Made by a program: the position numbers and the translations under genes. Positions 45,353-56,120 of a DNA stretch of 64,000 nucleotides are shown here, in pieces. The stretch is from Plasmodium coatneyi (taxonomy: Eukaryota; Apicomplexa; Aconoidasida; Haemosporida; Plasmodiidae). The stretch's first letter is position 1. Each line of letters starts with the position of its first letter. Where the stretch lies: the NCBI RefSeq assembly GCF_001680005.1, contig NC_033561.1, forward strand, positions 1,116,001-1,180,000, written 5' to 3'. The notes under the pieces were generated by a model, which did not search any database, was not told the DNA's origin, and saw nothing but the letters and a program-made list of their open reading frames with translations.

Positions 45353-47509
45353 GTGGAAGACGAATTCATGGATTTGAATTACGTAAAATGCAGAGGCTGG
45401 TTTGTTCTGCCACTCCTTCTGCCGTATATTCTATGTGGGTTGCTTCTTCTGTATCGGGGGTCGGAGCGCAATGACGCAGTGGTGCGAGAGAAGGGACAGG
45501 GGGGAGGCATCCTCACGCTGGGAGGTTTGCTCTCAGGTGGAGTCAATTTGAATGTAACGAAAGGGGGAGATGTTAGGAGAAAATGTGACAGCTCTACCAA
45601 GGAGGATGGTCATATAAATAATAGCGTTAGCCAGAGGGAAGGATCAACTTCACTGGGGTTTAGTCCCTTTAACAACTGTTTTCTTCTGCCCCCCAATAAG
45701 TACACGACGAGGAGAATCCTCGCGTCTGCCAAGGAGGACAATCCAGAAGAATCAACCAATGGTGTACCTAAATCAGATGATACCTTCCAAGGAAGCGTGT
45801 TAAATGTGTATTTCACCGAGAACAAAAATCTGTATACAAATGTGAAAGTCGGAGGACAGCCTTTGAAGCTGGCACTGAACAGTAGGGTGGAGGGCATATA
45901 TGTATTTATGAAGGATTCGCAAGCCTGTTACGTAGGTGAGGAGGAGAATAATAGAACCTGTTACGATCCGAAGATGTCTAAGAATTCTACCTGGTGCAAC
46001 AACGATCTTCTGTGCCTTCCGGCCATTTTGTCGAGGCCATACGAATGCTACAGCGAAAGCAGTTTGCTTCTGGAGAACAAGGCGGAGTACCCCAGCATGT
46101 ATTATGATTCGTTAAAATTTACAGAGAGCCACGTGGAGGGATCAGACGATGTGGAGATACTGGATTTGGCAAGGGTGGGCAAGGCGGCTGGTGTAGCAGA
46201 TGAGGCAAAGGGGGAGGACAACACCTTTCAGAATATGGATGTGAAGCTCGTCACGGACCTCAGCCAGTACAACGGGTGGAGCCTATTCAAAGACACCGAC
46301 GGGATGATGGGGCTGGCAGGAAGGGAACTCAGTTGCAGGCATGTCAGTCCGTGGAACACTATCGTCGAGAAAAACAATTCTTTATACGCCTTAGATGTAA
46401 ATTTGCCCGAAGGTTCAGTGAAACCGTTCGTGGAGTCAGCTAGCCAAAAAGACGCCCCCAAAGGTGGTTCATCTTATGGTAAGTTTGTCCCGAATAAAGC
46501 AGGCACAAACAAAGCAGATGCAGCAACCGAACCGAATGGAAGCACATCTGAAATACATATAGGAGATTATAAAAAGAACTTTGGGCCAATCGTATGGTCC
46601 GAGCCGAGAGAAAGAGGAGGAATTTTCTCCGATTCGTTCATGCAGTTTACCTTGTACAATTTAGAGGTGTGTGAAAAAAATATTTTTGGTAAGTACAGTA
46701 GCAACTGGCAGGGGGTAATAGACCTGAGCAGCAAATGTTTGGTCCTCCCAAAGATGTTTTGGCTGAGTCTTATGGAGTACCTACCGGTGAACAAGAATGA
46801 CGAGAGGTGCATTCCGAAGAGCAAGGAAGTGAACTTCGATGAGAGTACCATACCGAGGATGTGTTCTGTGGATGCCAGGAATAGGCCGCTGCCCGTGTTG
46901 AAATTCTATCTGTCGGATAACGACACCGTGAGTGACAACAACATTGGGGAGAGTAGCGGTGCAAGTAACGGTGCAAGTAACGGTGCAAGTAACGGTGCGA
47001 ATAACGGTGCACGTAGTAGAAACATTCAGGAGGTCCATATCCCCCTGGACAACCTTATCATTAACGAGGAGGGCCAGAACGACGGCTACCTCTGCGTGCT
47101 GCCAGATGTGCACGAAGGAGTATCCAGTGAAAACAGCGGAAGGACCACCAAGCCGTTAGTTAAGTTTGGCACCTACGTAATTAGTAACTTTTATGTAGTG
47201 GTAGATCAGGAGAATTACAGAGTTGGGTTCGCTAACAAGAAGGAATACCACTACACAAACGATAGATGCACAAAGAGGGCCCAGTGTATAGGGAACCAGT
47301 TTTACGAGCCAGCCTTGAATATCTGCGTGGACCCTGACTGCTCCGTATGGTACTTTTACACGCTAAACGAGGAAACGAAGAAGTGTGAATCCATTTCGTC
47401 CCGCTTCTACGTCTTCTTGTTCATCCTGCTGCTGCTCCTACTGTTAGACATACAGTCGTATTACTTCTACAGGAAGTCGGTGCACGTGGCAAAGGTGTCC
47501 TCGCGGTAG
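45353..47509 (+). CDS. Aspartyl-protease-fold membrane protein without catalytic DTG (pseudoenzyme)
   Basis: A single exon of 718 residues. An N-terminal signal-anchor (GWFVLPLLLPYILCGLLLLY, about 15-34) and a C-terminal TM (FYVFLFILLLLLLLDI, about 685-700) flank an ectodomain with a pepsin-like plan. LYTNVKVGGQPLKLALNSRV at 160-179 matches the first active-site loop, but Asn-Ser-Arg (176-178) stands where Asp-Thr-Gly is expected. DGMMGLAGREL at 316-326 matches the DGILGLG-type loop. WQGVIDLSSKCLVLP at 452-466 matches the second loop, with Asp-Leu-Ser for Asp-Thr-Gly. VKFGTYVISNFYVVVDQENY (603-622), then RVGFANKK, is the usual C-lobe end. The ectodomain has many Cys. Repeats of NGAS at about 538-553 come from a 12-bp DNA repeat. 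It is therefore a probable non-catalytic A1-family relative at a secretory or surface membrane. It is not one of the classical plasmepsins. Confidence 0.75.
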   Translation: MEDEFMDLNYVKCRGWFVLPLLLPYILCGLLLLYRGSERNDAVVREKGQGGGILTLGGLLSGGVNLNVTKGGDVRRKCDSSTKEDGHINNSVSQREGSTSLGFSPFNNCFLLPPNKYTTRRILASAKEDNPEESTNGVPKSDDTFQGSVLNVYFTENKNLYTNVKVGGQPLKLALNSRVEGIYVFMKDSQACYVGEEENNRTCYDPKMSKNSTWCNNDLLCLPAILSRPYECYSESSLLLENKAEYPSMYYDSLKFTESHVEGSDDVEILDLARVGKAAGVADEAKGEDNTFQNMDVKLVTDLSQYNGWSLFKDTDGMMGLAGRELSCRHVSPWNTIVEKNNSLYALDVNLPEGSVKPFVESASQKDAPKGGSSYGKFVPNKAGTNKADAATEPNGSTSEIHIGDYKKNFGPIVWSEPRERGGIFSDSFMQFTLYNLEVCEKNIFGKYSSNWQGVIDLSSKCLVLPKMFWLSLMEYLPVNKNDERCIPKSKEVNFDESTIPRMCSVDARNRPLPVLKFYLSDNDTVSDNNIGESSGASNGASNGASNGANNGARSRNIQEVHIPLDNLIINEEGQNDGYLCVLPDVHEGVSSENSGRTTKPLVKFGTYVISNFYVVVDQENYRVGFANKKEYHYTNDRCTKRAQCIGNQFYEPALNICVDPDCSVWYFYTLNEETKKCESISSRFYVFLFILLLLLLLDIQSYYFYRKSVHVAKVSSR
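46958..47017 (+). repeat. 12-bp coding minisatellite (Gly-Ala-Ser-Asn)
   Basis: Three exact copies of GGTGCAAGTAAC are followed by two diverged copies (GGTGCGAATAAC, GGTGCACGTAGT). They encode a Gly-Ala-Ser-Asn repeat in the surface part of the aspartyl-protease-like protein, between the second active-site loop and the C-lobe end. Copy number is likely to vary among isolates. Confidence 0.85.
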
Positions 47510-48692
47510 AGGAGTGTCACCTCATCGGCGTTGCTGTTGCTATGTGTTTCCCTTTGTTTCGTTCCACGTGGTGCCTGTGCAGGTTTGTGGCAGTTTAATT
47601 CCCGCTTTGGTTTACACCATATGGCGCACTTTTCATTTGTTCAGGGCTCGCTTTTCTTTTCGCGTGACGCTCTTTTTATTAGTGTGTTTTTCCAGCTTCT
47701 TTTTTACTTTTTTTTTGTTCAACCCCCCCGTTGGCCAAACAAAAAATAACTTCCAACCGATCAGGACATCACTCGATGTGCAATTTTTTTTTAAATTCAT
47801 TCTGCGCGATGAGCGCGTGGTTGGCGGGACGGAGTAGAGACGGAAGTTGGAGTCAATGGTGGAGGGGCCGCAGGTTGTCCAAAATGGCGAATGGTCAGCC
47901 GGTTTGTTTTATTCGACTTGTTGCGATACGATGCAATATTATTTGTTCTTTCTTTTTTTATAATTTTTTTTTTTTCTGTTTTTGTTTTTCGCGCGTTTCC
48001 CTTTCGGGGTGCAGCATGCGGTAAATCTGCCATGCACAGGAATGCATCGTCCGGGAAAACCGAGCAGTGCGCGTATGCCGTGTAACTGTGCAGTGCAATT
48101 GTGTTGCGTAGGTATGCCAATACGGGGCAGCTTGTCCATGGGGGGAAGAATTATTTTTATTATCCGTGTTTCCCTCTCGCTGATGTGTGTTGCCTTCCGT
48201 CAGCGGAGTCGGAATTGTCTTTTCGTTACATCCATTTGTTCGTTCGTTCGTTCGTTCGTTCGTTTTTTTTTTCGCTTTATTTGCGTTTTTTTTTTTTTTT
48301 GTGCCTTCTTTGTTGCTTCACTTGTGCTTCACCTGTTGTGCTGCGCGATTGCCCAACTTAGCGGCGTGTGCGTGGGACTGGGAATTCAGATAAAAGGAAG
48401 AGAGCGGAAGTGCCAAGGGGGACAGAAACCTTCTCGTCACTGTAGCCCCCAGCGGCACACACGAATGAGCAAATGTGTGTGCACATACACGCACACATGG
48501 GTGTATAAATGTATGTTTGCACGTTTGTACTCTTGTGTATTTTTTTTTTTTTTTTTACTTTTGTTTTTGCAGCCTTGTCGAGTTAACCGCTGCGTTGTGC
48601 CGCCCCGAACGGGATACCCATGGGCAAGTGACCATCTGGTAGGTCGCTCCGTCTGAAAGGGTTATTAAAGGGGAAGAAACTCAGGGCGAAAA
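47510..48692. other. Intergenic region upstream of the PPP8-like gene
   Basis: About 1.2 kb of T-rich non-coding sequence includes a CGTTCGTTCGTT run (48238-48262), T-runs at 47966-47976, 48288-48300 and 48540-48556, and GC-richer stretches between. A 224-codon frame (47982-48656) is dominated by T-run-encoded Phe and is not called. It presumably contains the long 5' UTR and promoter of the phosphatase gene. Confidence 0.5.
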
Positions 48693-51600
48693 ATGAGGAA
48701 CGTTGCAGAGACAGGGACAAACCGTCCCTACGTGATGAGGAAAGACAGTCTGTGTGATGCACTGCCGAATCATCCCTATGTGACCCTGCCAGAGCAGCGC
48801 TATCCGGTTAATACGTATGCACGAGGATACCATGGGTCGACAGGCGGAGCCCTGCTAAAGGGGGGCACGTCAAATGGAAGTCAAGCCATTCCAACCGCCC
48901 AGATAAACAGTCTGGCTGCACTTAAAATGGGAAAAATGGGAAGTCACCAAATGGAGTGGGTTCGACGTAGTTACGGTGGGAGTAGTCAGGAGAACCTGGC
49001 GGGTGGGTCAGGGTCTTTGCTGCATCTGTATGAAAATGATAAGCACTGGAGCGATGACAGAAGGTTCGTGAACTCGTCGGCGGAGCACTCTTCAGGGGTT
49101 CACCTTCCAATGGTGTATCATTTAAGCGGGGAAGGGAATACCACCATGGGGGGAAGGAGAGTTGGTCTCAGTGCAAGAGGAGAACAACCCAGTGTGAGGA
49201 GCGTAAGTGAGTTGGCTCATCACAACCAGAGGTTCCAGAAGGTGAAGGAATCCCATGGTGGGTATTTCCCCCGGGGGATGGAACATACCAAACGGGCACC
49301 TTTAATGAATACTCATTTTTTGGGGTCGTCTGAAGGGAGTATTCGTCGGGAGGTTCTTCCTTCCTGGTGGGATCAAAGAGGAGTGGAGAATCCCTCGGGG
49401 GATGGTTCCAATGGTTACCCTCTTCCAGGTGTCCAATACAACAAGGTGGGACTTTCCCCCAAAGGGATGACGGGCGTGGTTCTGGTTCCACTCAATAGGG
49501 AGACAAGAAATGGGTTCACGAAATGGGATCAAAATGGGAAGGAAGTAGATGCAGGGTTGGTTCACAAGTGGAGCAGCGGTCAGATGAGCAGAACATCAGA
49601 GTATAGCTATAAGGACGTTGAACCCGTGACGTATGGTAGCTGCTACCCTGATGATGCATCTGTGGAGAGTCTCCCGAGGGATTGTTTTCCCTGGGGGAGC
49701 AACGACGGGTTCCTTCATGGGAAGGGTAAGAACCACTGCGAAAGCGGTGGACAGTGGTATAACCAATCTGCTGTTAGAAGGCTATCAGGGGGGAGTCTCC
49801 AAAGGGGTGTTACGAATAGTTGGGACGAAGGAGGTTACACAGATGGGCTAGAAAGTCTGGATTCAATTCGTCCTGAAGGAGTGGTGGTGCACTCGTTGGG
49901 GAAGCCCACCGATGGGGTGACCTCTCTAGCCAATGAAGAAGCTTCCCGTGAGGAGGATGCAACCCACCTCAGCCAGTGCACCTACAACAAGAGCGACTTC
50001 ACCGAGTGGGTTTCGCACAACCGGTTGTTGAAAAACATTATTTCTTCGCACAATGGGGATGGTAACGTGGAGAAAAACGGACTGTATAGTCTCCTGTTCG
50101 ACGCGTACGGAAAGAACAAAGTAACGTTCCGCAGGTACGACCAGGGGGGGGACAACCCCAGCGTGGAGGAACAGATTGGGCAAGTAGTTCAGGAGATAGG
50201 AAAGGATAAAACGGAAGACAAAAACAAGGACACAGAACGAAAAGGAAGACGAAGCAACGCAGTTGTGGAAAAGATCATCTTCCTAAAGTACCTGTTCAAT
50301 CAGTACGCACACACAGAGTACCCCAACTTCATCTCTTTCAAGTGTTTCAAAAAAATGTTTGAAACTTACAAAAATGTTTTCTCTTCGGAGAAAATTATTC
50401 TTTTCATTTTCAACTGCCTGGATAGATGTAGGAGGTACTACGTTAGCGAGTCGGACTTCCTTATTGGCATGCTGGCGTGCAGTCCTCACATGGAAAACGA
50501 TATAACCAAAGACACAGGGAGGTTGAGACATCAGCTGATCTTTAGGGCATACGATCTGGACAGAGATGGATATTGGAGTAGGGAAGAAGTGTTTGTCTTT
50601 TTGTACCATCTGTATGAGTTGTCCAAAAGGGGGAAGCACGTGGAACTTAAGGGGAACAAAAAGAAGATGAAAAAGTTCGTGGCTGCCGAACGGGACAAAC
50701 TGATGAACAAGCACGAGAAGATCAGCTATGATCACTTTTACCAACTTGTGCTGGACGGGAAAGTGGAGGGTACGGAGAACCTCCTCAGATCCAACTGCGA
50801 TGTGGCCACTGTCGTGAAGACGTACTTTCTCTATACCTACTCTGGGGGAAGCATCGTCATCACGTCGGTTGACGCAGGTGATGCAAATACAACTAATGCA
50901 GCCAGTGTGCCTATGGATGGGGGGAAGTGCGAGCAGGGGGAAGACAGTCTGGACCAAGTGGAGGGAACACAATTAAAAGGTGACAACACGCAGAAGTGCA
51001 TATCGGCAGAGTTCAGTGCAGAGTCTACCACGGGGGACCCCAACTCGGAGGAGCACCCTCATATAAGCGCCACTTCAAATAAGGGGGAGGATGAGTCGCC
51101 CGGTTCGGAAGGGGACCCTGAGGAGCTAGTGCAGAAAAAAACGGTGGATGTAACAAGCAGTTCGAACAGCATACAAAAGGAGAAATCGGAGGAGCAAGTT
51201 GCGGAGCAACAACAGGAACAGTCAGAGGAACAGCCGCAGGGTGAGGGAGAAGCAGTGGTAGGAGAGGAACCCCCCTGTGGCCACTCGAATGAGAACCCAA
51301 AGGGGAACGACCTGAATAGCGCTGGTAAGAAGGACGAGGAGGTTGTCGAGGGGGAAGAGCAAAAAGTGGAAGAGTGTGTAGTACCAAAGGGTGAGGTGGA
51401 AAATAGCGAAGCAAATGCTCAGGAGAGCGTCCCCCCCGGGGAAAAACCAGACAAGGCAAACCTCACCGAGAATTTACCACATTTCGGGGGAGGTCAGGAG
51501 GAGGAACGCTCCACTCGGATCCACCCCGAACGCAGTTGGAAGAGCTGCGTGGAAAAGATAAAGGAAATAGTTAAGGCGTATAGAAAGAGGTACCTAACAG

Positions 51601-54379
51601 ACAGGACAAGATTGTTTGGACTGAACCAGGACATAGCATTTAAGATATTTACGGCCTTTTATAAAGTGAGTTACAAAAGGAAGAGAGAGAAGTACATCCG
51701 TCAGTTTGATCATCTCTGCACAGGTGCGTGTACCTACAACGACATCCTCCTCCTGTGTGACGAAGCCGTGAAGGTATTTAAGGGAGAGGATTCAATTGAA
51801 AAGGTGGACCTACCGTGTAAGGTGTTTGGAGATTTACACGGCAACATTTTCGATCTGTTAGACTTTTTTAACATGTACAATTGGCCCTTACATGGAGAGA
51901 CGAATGAATGGCTGACCGTGGAGGAGGTTGCCACGACGGATGGAATGTCTATCCCGATGGGGAAACCAAATGAGACACTTCCACACATGGTTAGGCAGGA
52001 TAACGATGTGAAGTATGTTTTTCTGGGAAATTATATAAACAGGGGGAAGCATTCACTGGAGGTCATTTGTCTGCTGCTCAGTCTGAAGGTCCTCTTCCCA
52101 AAACACATATACCTGCTGAGGGGTAACCATGAGGAAAGGTTATTCAATTACGTTCATGGGTTCTATGCAGATATTGAGAAGAAAATGGAGAGGAATATCA
52201 GAAAAGCAGGGTTGATTAGATACCAGGGGGAGGTAATACAAGCTCATGCGTATGAACTGTTCAACCGGATAAATGACGCGTTGGAATTCTTACCCCTGTC
52301 GGTACTGGTAGGTGGGAACATACTGTGTGTGCATGCAGGCATTGGGGACAGCCTCGATAACGTAGAAGACTTTGCAGATGTGCACAAACCGATTGTCGTT
52401 CCACAGTTTGTAGACAGAACGAGCAACGGTGCCTATGAGCGTGTTCAGAAAATTATTATTGACACGTTGTGGTCTGATCCGATAAACTATGACGACGAAC
52501 AGGACATGCTTCTTTTGGAAAAAGTAAAACCAGGGGAAGATATTATTCCTTCCAGTCGAGGGAACATCACTCTGAAATTTGGACAGCAGAGATTGTCTTC
52601 CTTTTTGAAGAGGAATAAACTGAAGATGGTAATTCGAGGACATGAGTGTGTGCAGGAGGGATACAGGTACGGCTACAATCGGCGTTTGCTTACTCTTTTC
52701 TCAGCCACGAATTACTGCAACAGGCATGGCAACGATGCGGCCAACGCGTTCATCGTAAAGAGGGGCAAAAGCATCGTCATTTTTAACCAGATTTTGAAGT
52801 GCCCTCAGGGGGGGCAGTTAAATCATGTAGAGGAAAGGGCAACTGGACCGGTGGAATCGCCGCACGAACTGAACATGAACCGGAATGTCCACAACGATGT
52901 TGCCCCCTCGGAAGTTCCCCCCCTTGGAGTAGATCATTGCAGAAGTGGTAGTCCATTCTGCAAGATTGACCAGATTGAAGACGCCTCTACCGATCGGATG
53001 GGCAGCCAACCGAAAATCACCATGAGTAAAGTACCATACAATGTTAGGACCATCGGGGGGCAGGAAGAAGAAGAAGCAGAATCGGAGGAACTGCCATGCA
53101 GGAAGGTGGACGAGGAAGTTACCCCTTTTGACCCAAATGAGGAGTTCAAATCGAATGGAGATGCAGTGCAGAGGAAAGACAACTTTCAGAGCAACCACAT
53201 TCTGAAGGATAGCCATCCAATTGTTAAGAGAAAATTGCGGGACACGAGGAGCAATGAAGACATGAACTGGGGGGTAGCTGTGCAGTTGGAAGGAAGAGAA
53301 GGTGCTAACCGTAAAGACGGTCGTGATGGTGACTGTGATGGTGGCCACTTCCTGAGCGATGACCATAATAACATAAGTGATGACCATTCGAATGGAGACG
53401 GGGGAGATGATCACTTTGAGGGGGGTCCACTAAGGAAGAGCGTCAGTACGAATGGGACCTTCTCCTCGGAAGAGGACCTCTACGGAGGGTGTTCACATGG
53501 GAGCAGCGGAAGGAACTACACTGTGGAGAAGCTCTCCTCCAAACAGTATCACTTCAAAGGTGAAGGTTTGGAGAAGGCACAGAATAAACAAAAGAGTAAA
53601 TCCCATTTGGGGGTAGATGCCTACTGGGAAGGGGAATACCTTTACGAGGATTACCAACAATGCTTGGACAACCTCTCCCACGGAGACGCTTTGAAGAATC
53701 CCCCTTTTGATGAACCCGCCAGCAGCGACGAATTCCCATGTGAAGGCGAAACGAAGCAAGACAGTCGAGTCAACACAAACGCCATCATCGAGAAATTTTT
53801 CCAAAATGGAGGAATAGGTGATCATGGCATTGGTGTGCATATTTACAGTGACCATTTGGAGGACAAGGAAGTGGAAAGGGGGGGAAATTTAAATCATTCC
53901 CAGTGTGCAAAGTTGACTCCCTTGTCAAAGCGAACGAACGGTGGGAATGTGCTAACGGGAGATGGAGAAGATCAGTGGGGGAAAAGTGGAAATTGTGCAA
54001 ACCTGATCGATGAGCTGATGAGTAAACCGATGGACTACATGATGATGCCGCCCGACTTGGGGGTGGTCAATAGGCCAAAGTTGCGAAGGGACACCCACTC
54101 GAAGCAGTCGAAGGAGCACGGATCCGCCACCCTGCGTAGTTTGCGAAGTTTGAAGAGCGAAAACAACACGAGCGAGCCGCTCACCAAGTGAGTTTGCACA
54201 GCTGCACTGTTGTGTAGTAGCACTTTTGCGCGTTCATCCTTTGATCCATTTGTACATTGGTTTTTTCTCCTCTTTCCCCCCTCGTTAGGCTACAAATGCA
54301 GTGCTTGCCGCCTGACCCCAAGCCGCAGACAAAAATTTCCCTTCAAAAAATTATAGACAAATTGGAGGACGATGTGTAG
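48693..54379 (+). CDS. PPP8: PPP-family phosphatase-like protein with EF-hand (PPP8-like), probable pseudophosphatase
   Basis: Two exons. Exon 1 (48693-54187) ends at ACC-AA|GTGAGT. Exon 2 (54289-54379) adds about 30 residues (LQMQCLPPDPKPQTKISLQK...), giving about 1861 in total. The N-terminal ~450 residues are low-complexity. A helical EF-hand region follows, with one canonical loop DLDRDGYWSREE at 621-632. After an acidic linker (about 720-945) comes a PPP catalytic domain (about 970-1370): GDLHG at 1046-1050, GNHE at 1144-1147, CVHAGIG, LWSDP, RGHE and LLTLFSATNYC. The second metal motif reads GNYINRG instead of GDxxDRG (Asn1113, Asn1116; codons AAT and AAC). The C-terminal ~450 residues are again low-complexity. 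Domain order and neighbours (RPN5, TruB) fit the gene I recall as PPP8; I could not check this. Without the metal-bridging Asp, catalysis is doubtful. Confidence 0.85.
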
Positions 54380-54924
54380 CTGCCCGTGGGGATTCCTGAT
54401 TTGCGATTGTGCCGCTCGGTGGAGTCTGCACATGCGCGTGTGCGTGCCTTCGTCCATGTTTCCTTCTGGAGGGGTGCCCTTGCAAGTTTGTTCCCTCCCC
54501 GCTGCACTAGAACGGCACCCCCGTGCGCGGTAAGGAAAAGCGCACATAATCGTTGCGATGCTTTTTTTTTGTTTTTCTTCCTACCGAACGCATCGTGGTA
54601 AGCAAGCTTTCCAAACGTGGCCACAAGAATTGGCAACTCCGCAGCGGCGAAGAAAAAGAAAATGATCAAATAAAAGGTTCACTGCACAGTCAGGCAGAAC
54701 GAAAAAAATGTCCAAATTGTTATTGCTCAGCTAGCCAAATGGGAAAAAAAAAAAATACACAGGTTGGCTAGCTAAATGAAAAAAAAAAAAAAAAAAAATA
54801 CGCAACTTGGCTAGCCAAATGAGGGAATAGAAAAAAAAATACACAACTGAGTCAGGTAAAACGGCAGTTTAGGGTCATCTGGCAGGGGCCAACCTGAAAC
54901 AGCGGAAGAAATGAACAAACCCCG
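54380..54924. repeat. Convergent intergenic region with palindromic GGCTAGCC array
   Basis: Between two converging genes, 54726-54848 contains three spaced copies of a motif: CAGCTAGCCAAATG (54728), TTGGCTAGCTAAATG (54764) and TTGGCTAGCCAAATG (54807). They are separated by A-runs and ATACRCA. The third copy includes the perfect 12-bp palindrome TTGGCTAGCCAA (54807-54818). No coding frame is seen. Confidence 0.6.
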
Positions 54925-55716
54925 TTACACACCGGACGCACCACCAATACAGTTGTTGTAAAAAGTGGTGGTGAGGTAGAGAGCCCAGTTAAGCGGTATG
55001 CACTCATTGGGCTGCACATTTTCCTTGAGGAGGATGTCCCTATTTTGGGCATTTTCGAAGGGGCGCAAAATTTTTAATAAACTATTAAAGTAAACTTTAT
55101 CGCAGTTTTCAATTTTGATGAGGTTTACTGCGTCGAATAAATCGTCCAGGGTAATGAAGGTGTCCCCAAGGAATGTCTTATGGTTTATTAACTGGGTTGG
55201 GGTGAATTTCACTGAGAAATCGCTTTCGCTTAGCTCGTTGGATTTGCTATCCATCTTCTCTTGGAATGGAGTCCTATTGGGTGAGTCCCCTCCAACATCG
55301 CTATCCTTTTTTGTTTCTTTTATTTCTGGTTCGTGGTTAAGCAGAACGGCTAGCTCGTCCGTAATATAATCGACTACGTTTTTTGGCCTCGTTATTAAAA
55401 CTTTGTACAAAAGGAGTGTTAACAGGGTGGATGTGTCATTGCGTTGGATATACGCGTTTATGTCTTCCTGGTGTATATTGCTACGGTAGTCATTTGAAAC
55501 GGTGTCTTCGAGTGGGCCTCGTCCGTTTATTGCTTCTGTGGAGGGATGTTCTCCGACATTATCGCTAAGTAGGGTGATGAACTCTCGACCTGTTCCTTTT
55601 TCGACACCGTTTTTCACTTGTGTGTCTTTCTCCTGGGATGCTTCTCCCCCTATGTGTGTGTCGTACCTGTTTATCCCCTCATCGAACCCTTTCAGCTTCT
55701 TGCCTATTTTCACCAT
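54925..55716 (-). CDS. RIIa-like domain protein, possibly TPGS1-like (tubulin polyglutamylase subunit)
   Basis: A single frame of 263 residues starting MVKIGKKLKGFDEGINRYDT. The N-terminal ~95 residues are polar. Residues about 90-135 (INAYIQRNDTSTLLTLLLYK, then VLITRPKNVVDYITDELAVL) form two amphipathic helices with the RP-x(3)-[FY] pattern of RIIa/Dpy-30-like dimerisation-docking modules. After an acidic linker, residues about 180-255 (FITLDDLFDAVNLIKIENCD, KVYFNSLLKILRP, NECIPLNWALYLTTTFYNN) look like the helical C-terminal part of TPGS1. TPGS1 is the scaffold subunit of the tubulin polyglutamylase complex on axonemes and other stable microtubules. That match is from memory of the pattern, without alignment. 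The alternative is another ciliary RIIa protein. A short downstream exon cannot be excluded. Confidence 0.6.
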   Translation of the reverse strand: MVKIGKKLKGFDEGINRYDTHIGGEASQEKDTQVKNGVEKGTGREFITLLSDNVGEHPSTEAINGRGPLEDTVSNDYRSNIHQEDINAYIQRNDTSTLLTLLLYKVLITRPKNVVDYITDELAVLLNHEPEIKETKKDSDVGGDSPNRTPFQEKMDSKSNELSESDFSVKFTPTQLINHKTFLGDTFITLDDLFDAVNLIKIENCDKVYFNSLLKILRPFENAQNRDILLKENVQPNECIPLNWALYLTTTFYNNCIGGASGV

Positions 55717-56120
55717 TTTGGTTTAGGCTCTATTTGTCCGTCTGGGTGGGCCAAACTATGAGGTAGTGGGACTTTAAGCGCTTTGACTTTGAGTGTTCAC
55801 GCCAGCTAGGCGGGTCTACCTTTTGGCTGGCATGAAGAGCGTAGTGTGTGTATATAGTTCCCACCCACGGGTATGGAATCTCCCCAATTTGGGTATTTTG
55901 TTTTACCGCTTTCCCTTTTTGTGAAGGTGAGGAGGTGACCACTCCTTCATCTCCCTAATGGGGGGAATAAAACCTCCTATGTGAGTGCATCGGGAATATA
56001 TATGACCATGTGCAGGTGAAACTTTTCGAAAAAAAAAAAAAAAAATCGCGGCGTATGAAGCATCCCCACTTGGCGTATCCATTTCGCGCGTGCAATTGGC
56101 GAGGAGATCCATGCTTCCCT
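55717..56120. other. Short intergenic region (RIIa-like gene / TruB gene)
   Basis: This 404-bp gap lies between two minus-strand genes. It contains an A-run at 56030-56045 and no convincing frame. It presumably combines the TruB 3' UTR with the promoter of the RIIa-like gene. Confidence 0.5.

Noticed and set aside
47982..48656. 224-codon plus-strand frame upstream of the phosphatase
   Set aside because: T-runs and the CGTT repeat produce the Phe/Arg/Ser blocks. It ends before the real start and looks like 5' UTR.
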